Of a stretch of DNA of 64,000 bases, positions 16,747-25,329 are shown one piece after another. A model generated the notes under the pieces. It was not told the origin of the DNA, did no database searches, and saw only the letters and a program-made list of their open reading frames with translations. The position numbers and the translations under genes are program-made. The DNA is taken from NCBI RefSeq assembly GCF_037892605.1, contig NZ_JBBKTU010000001.1, forward strand, positions 1,116,001 through 1,180,000, written 5' to 3'. Source of the stretch: Lacibacter sp. H407 (lineage in GTDB: Bacteria; Bacteroidota; Bacteroidia; Chitinophagales; Chitinophagaceae). Each line of letters opens with the position of its first letter. Position 1 is the first letter of the stretch.

Positions 16747-17787
16747 ATGAAAAGTAAATCAATCACAATCCTGCTTGCAATTGTGCTTTCGCAACTATTC
16801 ATGATCCCTTTCACTTTAACAGCTCAGCATAATACTGTAGACTTTTCATCTGCAATAACAGTTATTCATTCCTTCGACAGTGAACAAAAGACAAAATCTG
16901 TTTTTCCTTTTGATGAAATGTCAAGATATGACTGGCATTATCTTCCTCCAAGTTTGATTCCAAGAAGAGGCGTTTGTTTAAAAGACCTGGATAGCTCGCA
17001 AAAGAAAAATGTTTATGCCTTACTTAAAAGTTTTTTAAGTGAGAAAGGTTTTTCACAAACGCAGGACATCATGAATAACGAGTATTATTTAAAAGAGTTA
17101 GAGCCAACCATGATACACCGGATACCTGAAAATCATTTCATCGCATTTTATGGAAATCCCGGGAAAGACAGCGTTTGGGGATGGAAATTCAGCGGACATC
17201 ACATCGCTTTAAATTTTACAATCGTAAACAATCAATTAGCATTCACTCCGGTTTTCTTTGGAGTATATCCTGCTGAAATAAAAGAAGGAAAGAATAAAGG
17301 AAGGCGAATCATAAAAGACGAAGAGGATCTTGGCTTTGAGTTAATCAATATGCTTACTGCTGAACAAAAGCTCCAGGCTATCTTTCAATCAAAAGCATTT
17401 ACTGATATTGTTACTACAAACGCTATTCAGGTTGGACCTCTCGCCCCTGTTGGTATTGTAGCCAAGGACCTGACACTTCAACAAAAAAACATTCTAAACA
17501 AATTAATTGCCTGTCATCTTTCTTCTATGCCAACTGAAATAGCAGAGATGCGAATGAAGCGAATCGTATCAGAAGATTTTAGCGAAATAAGATTTGGATG
17601 GGCAGGAGGTCTAATAAAGGGAGTGCCACATTATTACAGAATACAGGGAAAAACTTTTTTAATTGAGTTTGACAACACTACACACAATGCGAATCATATA
17701 CACATTGTATGGCGTGATTTCAATGGCGATTTTGGAGTTGACCTTCTAAATGAGCATTATAAAATAAGCAAGCATCACCACAAATAA
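16747..17787 (+). CDS. Exported DUF3500-family protein
   Basis: The product has 346 residues. A signal peptide (SITILLAIVLSQLFMIPFTLTAQ) covers about 1-26. The family hallmark WGWKFSGHHIALNFT lies near residue 143 and a second histidine-rich block, NTTHNANHIHIVWRDFNGDFG, near residue 316 (key residues H, H, H, W, D). DUF3500 proteins have no settled function; the paired HH and HIH motifs hint at metal binding. It sits in a block of Tat/Sec-exported redox enzymes and may act with the preceding amine oxidase, which is inference from position. Confidence 0.85.
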   Translation: MKSKSITILLAIVLSQLFMIPFTLTAQHNTVDFSSAITVIHSFDSEQKTKSVFPFDEMSRYDWHYLPPSLIPRRGVCLKDLDSSQKKNVYALLKSFLSEKGFSQTQDIMNNEYYLKELEPTMIHRIPENHFIAFYGNPGKDSVWGWKFSGHHIALNFTIVNNQLAFTPVFFGVYPAEIKEGKNKGRRIIKDEEDLGFELINMLTAEQKLQAIFQSKAFTDIVTTNAIQVGPLAPVGIVAKDLTLQQKNILNKLIACHLSSMPTEIAEMRMKRIVSEDFSEIRFGWAGGLIKGVPHYYRIQGKTFLIEFDNTTHNANHIHIVWRDFNGDFGVDLLNEHYKISKHHHK

Positions 17788-17901
17788 AATTGATGATACG
17801 TTTTTTTCAAGATTAAACTATCAAGATTCAATAAATAGCGAACAAACAAAACACGTCGTTGACTTTGCAGAACAGTAGTACTAAACACAACAATTTTTAA
17901 A

Positions 17902-18543
17902 ATGAATAATAACGCATCACCCTTAATGAATCAAAGCAAGCCAGCTTCGTTTGTAAAATCAGGCTTTGTATTACTTCTTACGCTCTATGTAGGTGTAGTT
18001 ACATTTCAGGAGATTTTACCCTACCTACGTCTGAACAAAGAAAGTTATGGCAGGTTTTGGGATTATAAATGGCCTTTGTTTTTCCATATTTCAAGTGGAA
18101 TTACAGCCATGTTAATTGGTCCGTTTCAATTCTGGAAGAAATTCAGAAACAGATATATCAAAATACACAGAATGCTGGGGCGTATCTATCTGATCGCAAT
18201 TTTAACCGGTACCATCAGTGCAACTTATTTAGCGTGGACCAGTGGCTACAAGATAAGTTTTGCATGGGCGTTTGGTTTAGAGGCATTAGCCTTTGCCTGG
18301 ATTTCTACGGCATTGATGGCCTATACATCAGTGAGGAGAGGTCGCATTGTTCAGCATAAGGAATGGATGATACGAAGCTATGTAGTAACGCTGGCTTTTT
18401 TCTTTTTCCGCATTTTAAATAATTCAACTTATGTGAAATCTATTATACCGGAATTTAAAGAAAGAGGCGTAACGATTATTTGGTTTTGCTGGGCAATTCC
18501 ATTATTAATAACTGAAATTGTTTTGAGTCGGAAAAAGAAATAA
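17902..18543 (+). CDS. DUF2306 membrane protein
   Basis: The product has 213 residues with about six membrane segments. It shows the DUF2306 pattern clearly: FFHISSGITAMLIGPFQFW, then KIHRMLGRIYLI, then VQHKEWMIRSYVVTLAFFFFRI. The conserved H-x-x-x-G and QHxxWMIRS histidines may bind haem or quinone, but no activity is established. A likely start is the ATG at 17902; an ATG 24 bases downstream in frame is also possible. It is one of two clear family members in this window; the other is at 33961. Confidence 0.82.
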   Translation: MNNNASPLMNQSKPASFVKSGFVLLLTLYVGVVTFQEILPYLRLNKESYGRFWDYKWPLFFHISSGITAMLIGPFQFWKKFRNRYIKIHRMLGRIYLIAILTGTISATYLAWTSGYKISFAWAFGLEALAFAWISTALMAYTSVRRGRIVQHKEWMIRSYVVTLAFFFFRILNNSTYVKSIIPEFKERGVTIIWFCWAIPLLITEIVLSRKKK

Positions 18544-18757
18544 TAAATAAAATGCAATTGTTGCCTTACGAAAAACAGCCAGAATTAGTAACAAAAATCG
18601 TTGGCATGTGCATATTAAGAATTAGATTTAAGTCATCGATTCTTTCCCAAATCCATCTCCCCTTGAGAAAAGTGTGTACGCTTTCCTTTTAACTCCCTAT
18701 GTGTTTGACAATGACTTTGCTTCAGCAAAGCATTACTTAATAAGTAAAACCAGTAAC

Positions 18758-19240
18758 ATGAGAAAATTTATTCTGCCTATTCTCTGTTTTCAATTTGCAT
18801 GTATTGTCTCATCTGCACAAAAAACAAAACCTACCAAAGGCATTGCGGGTATATGGCAATTGGTTGAGTTTGCTGATTATGATTCTGTTTCCAATACATG
18901 GATAAACCGCTACGGAAAAAATCCACGAGGCTATTTTATTTACTCGCCAGGTGGCATATTAAGTATTAATGTTTCCAGCGATACGCCACTTAAAATGACG
19001 GAGGAAGGATCAAAAAATTACACGATCAATTTTCATGAATTTTTCAGCAGTCATTCTTTCGGATACTTTGGTACGTACACATACGAACCTGCAAAGGGAC
19101 AAGTGATCCATCATGTAAAAGGAGGAACGCTTCCTTTCTATACCGATACAGAACAGCCCAGGCAAATTCAACTAAAAGGCGATACAGCAATCATAGGCGA
19201 TAACATCCGAACAAGAAGAGTACTGGTTAGGGTAGAATAA
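18758..19240 (+). CDS. Exported lipocalin-like domain protein
   Basis: The product has 160 residues when started at 18758, where a signal peptide begins (MRKFILPILCFQFACIVSSAQ). The frame extends back to 18674, but the extra residues precede the signal and are unlikely to be used. The mature protein begins GIAGIWQLVEFADYD and continues YGKNPRGYFIYSPGGILSI, the pattern of lipocalin-like (Lipocalin_5) beta-barrel domains that bind small hydrophobic ligands. The ligand is unknown. It ends 19 bases before the second DUF1624 gene, suggesting co-transcription. Confidence 0.72.
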   Translation: MRKFILPILCFQFACIVSSAQKTKPTKGIAGIWQLVEFADYDSVSNTWINRYGKNPRGYFIYSPGGILSINVSSDTPLKMTEEGSKNYTINFHEFFSSHSFGYFGTYTYEPAKGQVIHHVKGGTLPFYTDTEQPRQIQLKGDTAIIGDNIRTRRVLVRVE

Positions 19241-19259
19241 TATTTAAACCATTTTTTTA

Positions 19260-20447
19260 ATGAAAACAGACTTAACGAAATCGAGAATAACATCAATTGA
19301 CCTTTTGCGTGGTGTTGTTATGATCATAATGGCACTGGATCATGTAAGAGATTATTTCCATGCCGATGCGTTTATTTACGATCCGCTTGATCTGGAAAAA
19401 ACAACACCGGTACTTTTTTTTACCCGATGGATCACTCATTTCTGTGCACCGGTATTTATGTTCCTTGCGGGTACATCTGCATCGCTGGTAGGTGAACGAA
19501 AAAGTAAAAAAGAATTGTCTATGTTTCTCTTTAAACGGGGAGCATGGCTGATACTGCTAGAACTTACAGTTATCAATTTCGGATGGAACTTTGATATTAC
19601 ATTTAACAACATCTACTTTATTGTTATCTGGGTACTGGGCCTAAGCATGATCGCCTTAGCAGCAGCTGTTCATTTACCAAGAAAATGGATTTTTATCATT
19701 GGACTCCTCATTTTAGCCGGGCATAATCTTTTAGATGGAATTCATGTACAGGGAAATACATTTAAAGCATTTACGTGGGCAATCGTTCATGATCAGAATT
19801 TATTTACATGGGCAGGTAAAGATATATTAGTAGGTTACCCGGTATTACCATGGATTGGCATTATTATGCTGGGTTATTGTTTTGGCGCATTGTATTCACC
19901 TGCTTTTGGTACAGAAAAAAGAAAAAAATGGTTGCTCAATATTGGTGGCGGAGCTGTACTCTTATTTATTAGTATACGCTTTGCCAATTTTTATGGTGAT
20001 CCCGGCCCCTGGAGTAAACAAGACAATTTCTTAAAAACATTCCTGGATTTTATCAGTACCACTAAATATCCACCCTCATTATTATATGCATTAATGACAC
20101 TTGGACCTTCTGTCTTATTCCTTGCATTTACAGAAAGAGCAAATAACACATTTACAAAATTCATTTCAATTTATGGAAGAGTGCCGATGTTCTACTACAT
20201 CCTGCACATTTACCTGTTGCATGCTGCAGCCTTGGTAGCAACCGGATTGTTTACCGGTTTCAGCTGGCAGGTATGGGTATTGAAAGAGCCGTTATGGTTA
20301 ACTCAAACATTAAAAGGTTACGGCTTTTCATTGGGCATTGTATACATCGTTTGGATAGGGATCGTATTGTGCTTATACCCTTTGTGTAAATGGTACGACC
20401 GCTATAAACAAGCCCATAAAGAAAAATGGTGGTTGAGTTATTTGTAA
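19260..20447 (+). CDS. DUF1624 / HGSNAT-like integral membrane protein (copy 2)
   Basis: The product has 395 residues with about ten hydrophobic segments. SIDLLRGVVMIIMALDHVRDYF and THFCAPVFMFLAG match copy 1 at 13196 position by position; overall similarity looks like roughly half identical residues, and the last 14 residues are identical. The two copies are separated by five other genes, so this is an older duplication, not a fresh tandem repeat. Its likely role is transfer of an acyl group across the membrane to an extracytoplasmic substrate, by analogy with HGSNAT. That role is not shown for bacterial members. Confidence 0.85.
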   Translation: MKTDLTKSRITSIDLLRGVVMIIMALDHVRDYFHADAFIYDPLDLEKTTPVLFFTRWITHFCAPVFMFLAGTSASLVGERKSKKELSMFLFKRGAWLILLELTVINFGWNFDITFNNIYFIVIWVLGLSMIALAAAVHLPRKWIFIIGLLILAGHNLLDGIHVQGNTFKAFTWAIVHDQNLFTWAGKDILVGYPVLPWIGIIMLGYCFGALYSPAFGTEKRKKWLLNIGGGAVLLFISIRFANFYGDPGPWSKQDNFLKTFLDFISTTKYPPSLLYALMTLGPSVLFLAFTERANNTFTKFISIYGRVPMFYYILHIYLLHAAALVATGLFTGFSWQVWVLKEPLWLTQTLKGYGFSLGIVYIVWIGIVLCLYPLCKWYDRYKQAHKEKWWLSYL

Positions 20448-20466
20448 ACAATCAATACAGCCGTGA

Positions 20467-20482
20467 TTCGTGAAGACACGAA
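20467..20482. repeat. Hairpin TTCGTG-aaga-CACGAA, copy 2
   Basis: This is identical to 16700-16715, including the AAGA loop. It lies between the stop of the DUF1624 gene and the intradiol dioxygenase. The surrounding bases (cgtgattcgtgaagacacgaaccacaag) show the extended repeat consensus. Confidence 0.55.
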
Positions 20483-20529
20483 CCACAAGGCTTGCAATAA
20501 TAAATCTTAACCAACTAAAACTAATCATT

Positions 20530-21417
20530 ATGCAACGCAGAACATTTATCAAAAACTCATCACTTACAGTGATCAGCATCAGTGCATTCGGAGGGTTGAA
20601 CTGGAATGGAAAAAATTTTGAAGGCGATAACGAAACTACCACCGATATACTTGGTCCATTTTACCGACCCGGTGCACCATTGCGAAGTAATTTAAGATTG
20701 CCCGCTTCCAACGGAGCTCCAATCGTTTTAAAAGGAATCATTTTTAAAGAAGATGGAAAAACACCCGTCAACAATGCATTCGTTGAGATCTGGCATTGCG
20801 ATGAACATGAAGTTTATGATAATGCTTCTGACGACTACAACTATCGTGGCGCACAAAAAACAAAAGCAGATGGGAAATATGTATTCAAATCTATTTTACC
20901 CGTTCCTTATAAAGCCGACCCGAATAACGAAGCATCCTGGCGGCCGGCTCATATACACATGCGTGTGTCTGTTCCCGGTCAACAGGACCTGATCACACAA
21001 CTTTATTTTAAAGGTGGCAAGTATGTTGAAACGGACACCTGGGCTTCTGCTCCACAGGCTGTAAACCGAATCCTTGATGTATCAAAGAATGCATCGGGAG
21101 AAAGTGAAATTGTTTTTAATGTGATCATGCGTAAAGAAATTCCGCTGGATAAAAAAGTGTATGATAAGATTACAGGACTGTACAGTATTGACGACGGCAG
21201 TAAAATTGAGTTTATTCAGAAAGATGATCTCTTGTTTATGAAACGTAATGGTCAATTAATGGCGGGATTAACGTACAATGGAAAAAACAGCTTTGAGGGA
21301 GGAATTGGATTTCCAAAAGTTCGTTTTGAGGTATTAACAAATGGTGGATCGAAAGCAGTTATTACAACTCAAACCAAGACCTATACAGGTGAAAAGTATT
21401 TAAAGTATAATGAGTAA
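20530..21417 (+). CDS. Exported intradiol ring-cleavage dioxygenase-like protein
   Basis: The product has 295 residues from the ATG at 20530, which gives a Tat-like leader QRRTFIKNSSLTVISISAFGG; an ATG at 20470 would hide it. The catalytic domain (about 35-200) has the family pattern: DILGPFYRPGAP (Tyr ligand), VEIWHCDEHEVYDN (conserved E-x-W-x-C/H) and the iron-binding SWRPAHIHMRV histidines. Relatives cleave catechol or protocatechuate with Fe(III). An 80-residue extension (GLYSIDDGSKIEFIQ...LTYNGKNSFEG) follows and resembles the small beta domain attached to some beta-lactamase-like exported enzymes. Exported intradiol-like proteins in Bacteroidota lack proven substrates. Confidence 0.82.
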   Translation: MQRRTFIKNSSLTVISISAFGGLNWNGKNFEGDNETTTDILGPFYRPGAPLRSNLRLPASNGAPIVLKGIIFKEDGKTPVNNAFVEIWHCDEHEVYDNASDDYNYRGAQKTKADGKYVFKSILPVPYKADPNNEASWRPAHIHMRVSVPGQQDLITQLYFKGGKYVETDTWASAPQAVNRILDVSKNASGESEIVFNVIMRKEIPLDKKVYDKITGLYSIDDGSKIEFIQKDDLLFMKRNGQLMAGLTYNGKNSFEGGIGFPKVRFEVLTNGGSKAVITTQTKTYTGEKYLKYNE

Positions 21418-21532
21418 AAAATGACAGCAACAGATTGCCTGTTGCATTTGCATACCTCAAAACTTCTGTCTACCTTATGTCCTCCGTTCGAATCGACGAA
21501 ATTCACCCCTTCTACCAACCAAAACCACATCC

Positions 21533-22783
21533 ATGCAACAAGCATTTATACCTGTGCAATTAAACGAGCGGATAAGTATCATGGATTCGCTTCGTGGAAT
21601 TGCAATTCTGGGAATTTTTATAGCGAACCTGGGTTCAGGCTTTTCGTTTTATGATGCTACGTTGAACAACAGCGGACCTTTCTTTCATCCGCTTGATAAA
21701 ACATTTCAGTTTTGGCAACATGTTTTTATTGAAGGAAAATTCTATTCTATTTTCAGTTTGCTGTTTGGGTGGGGTATGGCCATTCAGTTGAAACGAAGCG
21801 AAGTAAAGGGTTTAACTCCTGTAAAGTTTATGCGCAGGCGTTTAACGTTTATGTTCTTGCTTGGTCTTGCACATTTGTTGTTATTATGGACGGGCGATAT
21901 CGTTGCCTTTTATGCATTGGTGGGTTTCGTGTTTTTATGGATCAGAAAATGGAGCGACCGGAAATTATTCATCTCCGCTATTGTTATGCTATGCTTACCT
22001 GTGCTCATTTATTTCCTGCGCATGAAATGGAATGTATTGCTGGCGCCTGCAGGTTTGCTTTATGGCACAGGTACAACAGTTGATTCGTATTTAACAGGTT
22101 CGAAATCTTTTGACGAGTTCTTGATCAACCTGAAAACAGAAAATTATTTTTTCCAGTTAAAAAGCCTTGTGGCTGGTGTGTTTTATCGTTTTGGTGATCT
22201 TATTTTCCAAAGCCGGCCTTTAAAAGTGTTGGGCATGTTTATTCTGGGTTACTTATTGGGGCGTAATGATCGTTATAAAACCATCCTTGCGAATAAACAA
22301 TTGCTTTGGATGGTTGCAGGAGGTGGTTTGCTTATTGGCCTGCCTGCAAACTATCAATTATCAAAACTGATGGAAACTGGTTTATACTACCAGTTGAAGA
22401 TAGAAGGTGTTTATCAAAGCATTGCCTATGCGTTGGGTGTGACCCCATTAGCGTTGGCTTATGTATCGTTATTTTTTCTGTTTGCACAAACGGCAATTGG
22501 TAAAAAAGTTACTGCTTTGTTGCAACCGGTTGGCAAAATGGCGTTCACCAATTACATCACACACTCCATTATTGGTACACTTGTATTCTATGGTGCCGGT
22601 TTGGGTCTTGCCCGTGAAGTAGGCCCCGTTTACTATACGATGCTTGCATTACTTGTGTTTATCGGGCAAATCATCGTGAGTACTGTATGGTTAAAGTATT
22701 TCAATTACGGACCCATTGAATGGTTATGGCGAAGTGCAACGTATAAAAAATGGCAGCCGTTGAAAAAGAAACTGAATACTTAA
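21533..22783 (+). CDS. DUF418 polytopic membrane protein
   Basis: The product has 416 residues with about ten membrane segments. It starts RISIMDSLRGIAILGIFIANL, a motif shared with DUF1624 and acyltransferase-3 proteins, and contains EGKFYSIFSLLFGWGMAIQ plus a C-terminal GKMAFTNYITHSIIGT and YFNYGPIEWLWR, the DUF418 signature. The family is proposed to be membrane acyltransferase-like, without biochemical proof. It lies 9 bases before the sterol-desaturase-like gene, so the two are probably one transcript. Confidence 0.88.
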   Translation: MQQAFIPVQLNERISIMDSLRGIAILGIFIANLGSGFSFYDATLNNSGPFFHPLDKTFQFWQHVFIEGKFYSIFSLLFGWGMAIQLKRSEVKGLTPVKFMRRRLTFMFLLGLAHLLLLWTGDIVAFYALVGFVFLWIRKWSDRKLFISAIVMLCLPVLIYFLRMKWNVLLAPAGLLYGTGTTVDSYLTGSKSFDEFLINLKTENYFFQLKSLVAGVFYRFGDLIFQSRPLKVLGMFILGYLLGRNDRYKTILANKQLLWMVAGGGLLIGLPANYQLSKLMETGLYYQLKIEGVYQSIAYALGVTPLALAYVSLFFLFAQTAIGKKVTALLQPVGKMAFTNYITHSIIGTLVFYGAGLGLAREVGPVYYTMLALLVFIGQIIVSTVWLKYFNYGPIEWLWRSATYKKWQPLKKKLNT

Positions 22784-22792
22784 AACTATAGC

Positions 22793-23644
22793 ATGGAATT
22801 TATCAACTCATTACTCGCAATCAATCCCAATTACATCTTAATTGGTTTGATGGTGCTGTTTTATTCACTCGAACAATTGCTCGGCAATCAATTCAAGTTC
22901 GACAAAAGACCGCAACACCTGTTTCAAAACAGCTTGTTCTATGTTGTCTTTTTCCTCGTGGGCATTCTCTGGTCGTTTGTTTCAGTATTTAGTATTGAGT
23001 GGTTGAACAATCATCAGATCGGGCTTTTCTATTTGGTACAACTACCTCTCTGGTTAAAATTATTAGTTGGCGTTGCATTGTTCGATCTGGTGAGTTACTG
23101 GTTTCACCGCCTGTCGCATGTGGTGCCGTTTCTCTGGCGTTTCCATCGTGTACACCACAGCGATACCACGATGGATGCATCCACTAATTTCCGCGGACAC
23201 CCATTGGAAAGTTTTCTTTGGTTTGGAAGTAGTAATATTCTTGCGGCTGCTGTTTTTGGTCTTGACCTTCTTACACTCGGATTGTATTTATTTATTACGA
23301 TGATTTTCTTTGTACTGCAACATTCCAATCTTCGTTTTCCGAAATGGCTCGATAAAAGTTTAGGGTTAGTGATCACCACACCTAACATCCACAAAGTGCA
23401 TCATGAGCAGGATCAGAGTTATACCGATTCAAACTTCTCCGACATTTTTATTTTATGGGATCGCCTGTTCGGTACCTATAAAAGTAAACCGGTTGAACAG
23501 ATCAAATTGGGATTGAAAGAATTTGACGAAGAGAAAAAACAAACGTTTTGGTATTTGATGAAAAGTCCGTTTTTAGAAATAAAAAGAGTTGAGTCAGAAG
23601 AACTAAATAAAAATACCAATGCTATCACACAATTGAATAAATAA
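22793..23644 (+). CDS. Sterol desaturase / fatty acid hydroxylase superfamily protein
   Basis: The product has 283 residues with four or so membrane segments. All three histidine boxes of the di-iron membrane hydroxylases are visible: HRLSH near residue 104, HRVHHSD near 118 and HKVHHEQD near 201, with a further FRGHPLES between. Such enzymes hydroxylate or desaturate lipids using O2. The lipid substrate is unknown; in Bacteroidota, sphingolipids, ornithine lipids or carotenoids are possible. It is tightly spaced between DUF418 (9 bases) and M28 peptidase (2 bases) genes, so all three are likely co-transcribed. Confidence 0.9.
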   Translation: MEFINSLLAINPNYILIGLMVLFYSLEQLLGNQFKFDKRPQHLFQNSLFYVVFFLVGILWSFVSVFSIEWLNNHQIGLFYLVQLPLWLKLLVGVALFDLVSYWFHRLSHVVPFLWRFHRVHHSDTTMDASTNFRGHPLESFLWFGSSNILAAAVFGLDLLTLGLYLFITMIFFVLQHSNLRFPKWLDKSLGLVITTPNIHKVHHEQDQSYTDSNFSDIFILWDRLFGTYKSKPVEQIKLGLKEFDEEKKQTFWYLMKSPFLEIKRVESEELNKNTNAITQLNK

Positions 23645-23646
23645 AT

Positions 23647-25128
23647 ATGATGAATAAACTATCTCTTGTTTTTGTTCTGCTGGTTGCAAGCTCTGCTTTT
23701 TCGCAAACGGGAATGAAAGTACCTGTTGCTGGTCTGGCTGCTATCAAACAATCGGATTTAAAAAACGATTTGTATCAACATGCTGATGCCCGGTTTAAAG
23801 GCCGTGGTGCAGGTACCATCAATGAACTGAATGCCGCTGTTTGGGTTGCAGAAAAATACAGAAGTCTCGGCCTAAAACCAGCCGGTGAAAACAATTCTTA
23901 CTATCAGTATTTTAATATGTGGCGCAACAGGATCGCTTCCGTCAGCAGAGTATCCATCAATGGTCGCTCTTTGTCATTGTGGAGCGAAGTTGCGATTGCA
24001 CAAATGGCAGCAGTTGCTTTAGATCAACCGATTGTTTACCTCGGAAGTATTTCATCTGTTGATTTAAATAACATTGATGTAAAAGGAAAGGTCGTAGCCT
24101 TTGATGCAGTACCGGGCATACTAAATTACAACATGTCATTACCCGGCTGGCGCTATCAACGGTTTATGATGACAAAATATGGAAATGCTCTCGTTGCCAA
24201 AGGAGCTGCTGCACTTATACTCCTTGCCGATCAAGAAACCGAAACAGCATGGCCCGATGCAATAGAAAATTTTAAGGAAGGCAGTTTTGATTTAGAAGGA
24301 GGACCCAATGAAAAAGTAACAGCAACCGTACCGGTACTTTGGCTACACAAGTCCGCACAAAAAGAAATTGCAACCAATACTGCCCGACTGAAAGCAAACA
24401 TTGTTATTGAGCGCTACAGTTATCCTTCTGTAAATCTCGTGGGCCTTATTGAAGGAACAGACCCTGTACTTTCAAAAGAATATGTTCTGTACAGCGGCCA
24501 TACCGATGCACATGGCATTCGCAACAACATTGATGGAGACAGTATTTATTACGGAGCAGATGATAATGCCAGTGTTAATGTAGCCATGTTTGCTGTAGCC
24601 CGAGCATTCAAAAAAAATCCTGGTAAACGTTCGGTACTGTTTGTGATCCATGGTGCTGAAGAGCGTGGGCTTTTAGGCTCAAGGTGGTATTCATCGCATC
24701 CAACGGTACCCATTCAAAATATTGTAGCGGTTTTAAATGGAGATATGATTGGCAGAAACCATCCGGATAGTGCCACCGTTTTAGGTATACAACCACCACA
24801 TCGTACATCAAACGAACTCACACAAATGGTATTGGATGCGAATAACGAGGGGCCGAAGTTTAAGTTAGATACACTTTGGGATAAAGTGGAACATCCTGAA
24901 TACTGGTTTTTCAGAAGCGATCATCTACCCTATGCAAGGTTGGGTATTCCTTCACTCATGTACACTACACTGCTGCATGTAGATTATCATACACCAAAAG
25001 ATAATGCGGCAAATATTGATTACGCTAAACTGAAAAAAGTGACCGAATGGATGTATCGTACCGGATGGAAAGCAGCGAATACAACACAACGACCGGACAG
25101 AGTACCCAATTTCAAATTGGAGCGGTAA
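23647..25128 (+). CDS. Exported M28-family zinc aminopeptidase
   Basis: The product has 493 residues. The signal peptide LSLVFVLLVASSAFSQ occupies about 4-19; the tandem ATGs at 23647/23650 make the first codon ambiguous. A PA-like inserted domain (about 130-260) precedes the catalytic domain. Two-zinc ligands appear in YSGHTDAHG, GADDNASV, the HGAEERGLLGS glutamates, NGDMIGRN and the late LLHVDYHTPKD histidine. The family removes N-terminal residues from peptides in the periplasm or outside the cell. Length and domain order match PA-containing M28 peptidases. Confidence 0.93.
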   Translation: MMNKLSLVFVLLVASSAFSQTGMKVPVAGLAAIKQSDLKNDLYQHADARFKGRGAGTINELNAAVWVAEKYRSLGLKPAGENNSYYQYFNMWRNRIASVSRVSINGRSLSLWSEVAIAQMAAVALDQPIVYLGSISSVDLNNIDVKGKVVAFDAVPGILNYNMSLPGWRYQRFMMTKYGNALVAKGAAALILLADQETETAWPDAIENFKEGSFDLEGGPNEKVTATVPVLWLHKSAQKEIATNTARLKANIVIERYSYPSVNLVGLIEGTDPVLSKEYVLYSGHTDAHGIRNNIDGDSIYYGADDNASVNVAMFAVARAFKKNPGKRSVLFVIHGAEERGLLGSRWYSSHPTVPIQNIVAVLNGDMIGRNHPDSATVLGIQPPHRTSNELTQMVLDANNEGPKFKLDTLWDKVEHPEYWFFRSDHLPYARLGIPSLMYTTLLHVDYHTPKDNAANIDYAKLKKVTEWMYRTGWKAANTTQRPDRVPNFKLER

Positions 25129-25181
25129 TACTTTGAAGAGCAGAATAAGAAACAATAGCAACATTGGAATCGTAACATACG

Positions 25182-25270
25182 TTGTGCCCTTCGTGAAAAT
25201 CTTTGTGTGATTTGTGCAACTAAGATCATTCTAATTAAGAGTAACACAAAGAACACGAAGAAGGCACAAA
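25182..25270. repeat. Long imperfect inverted repeat (TTGTGCC..TTTGTGT / ACACAAA..GGCACAA)
   Basis: The left arm 25182-25208 (ttgtgcccttcgtg...tttgtgt) is mirrored by the right arm 25244-25270 (acacaaagaacacgaagaaggcacaaa) with a few gaps, around a 35-base AT-rich centre. It fills the 201-base gap between the M28 peptidase and serine hydrolase genes. The CACGAAG/CTTTGTGT words match the repeats at 32-106 and 16700. It is likely the fullest copy of this dispersed element here. Confidence 0.6.
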
Positions 25271-25329
25271 GTCCACAAGCAGAAATAGAACGAGGTTATT
25301 GTTAACAACCATAAGTTTGAACTAAAGAA

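Noticed and set aside
21421-21654. 77-residue plus-strand frame before the DUF418 gene
   Set aside because: It overlaps the DUF418 gene in another frame, lacks hydrophobic or motif structure, and is cysteine/serine rich like non-coding translation.
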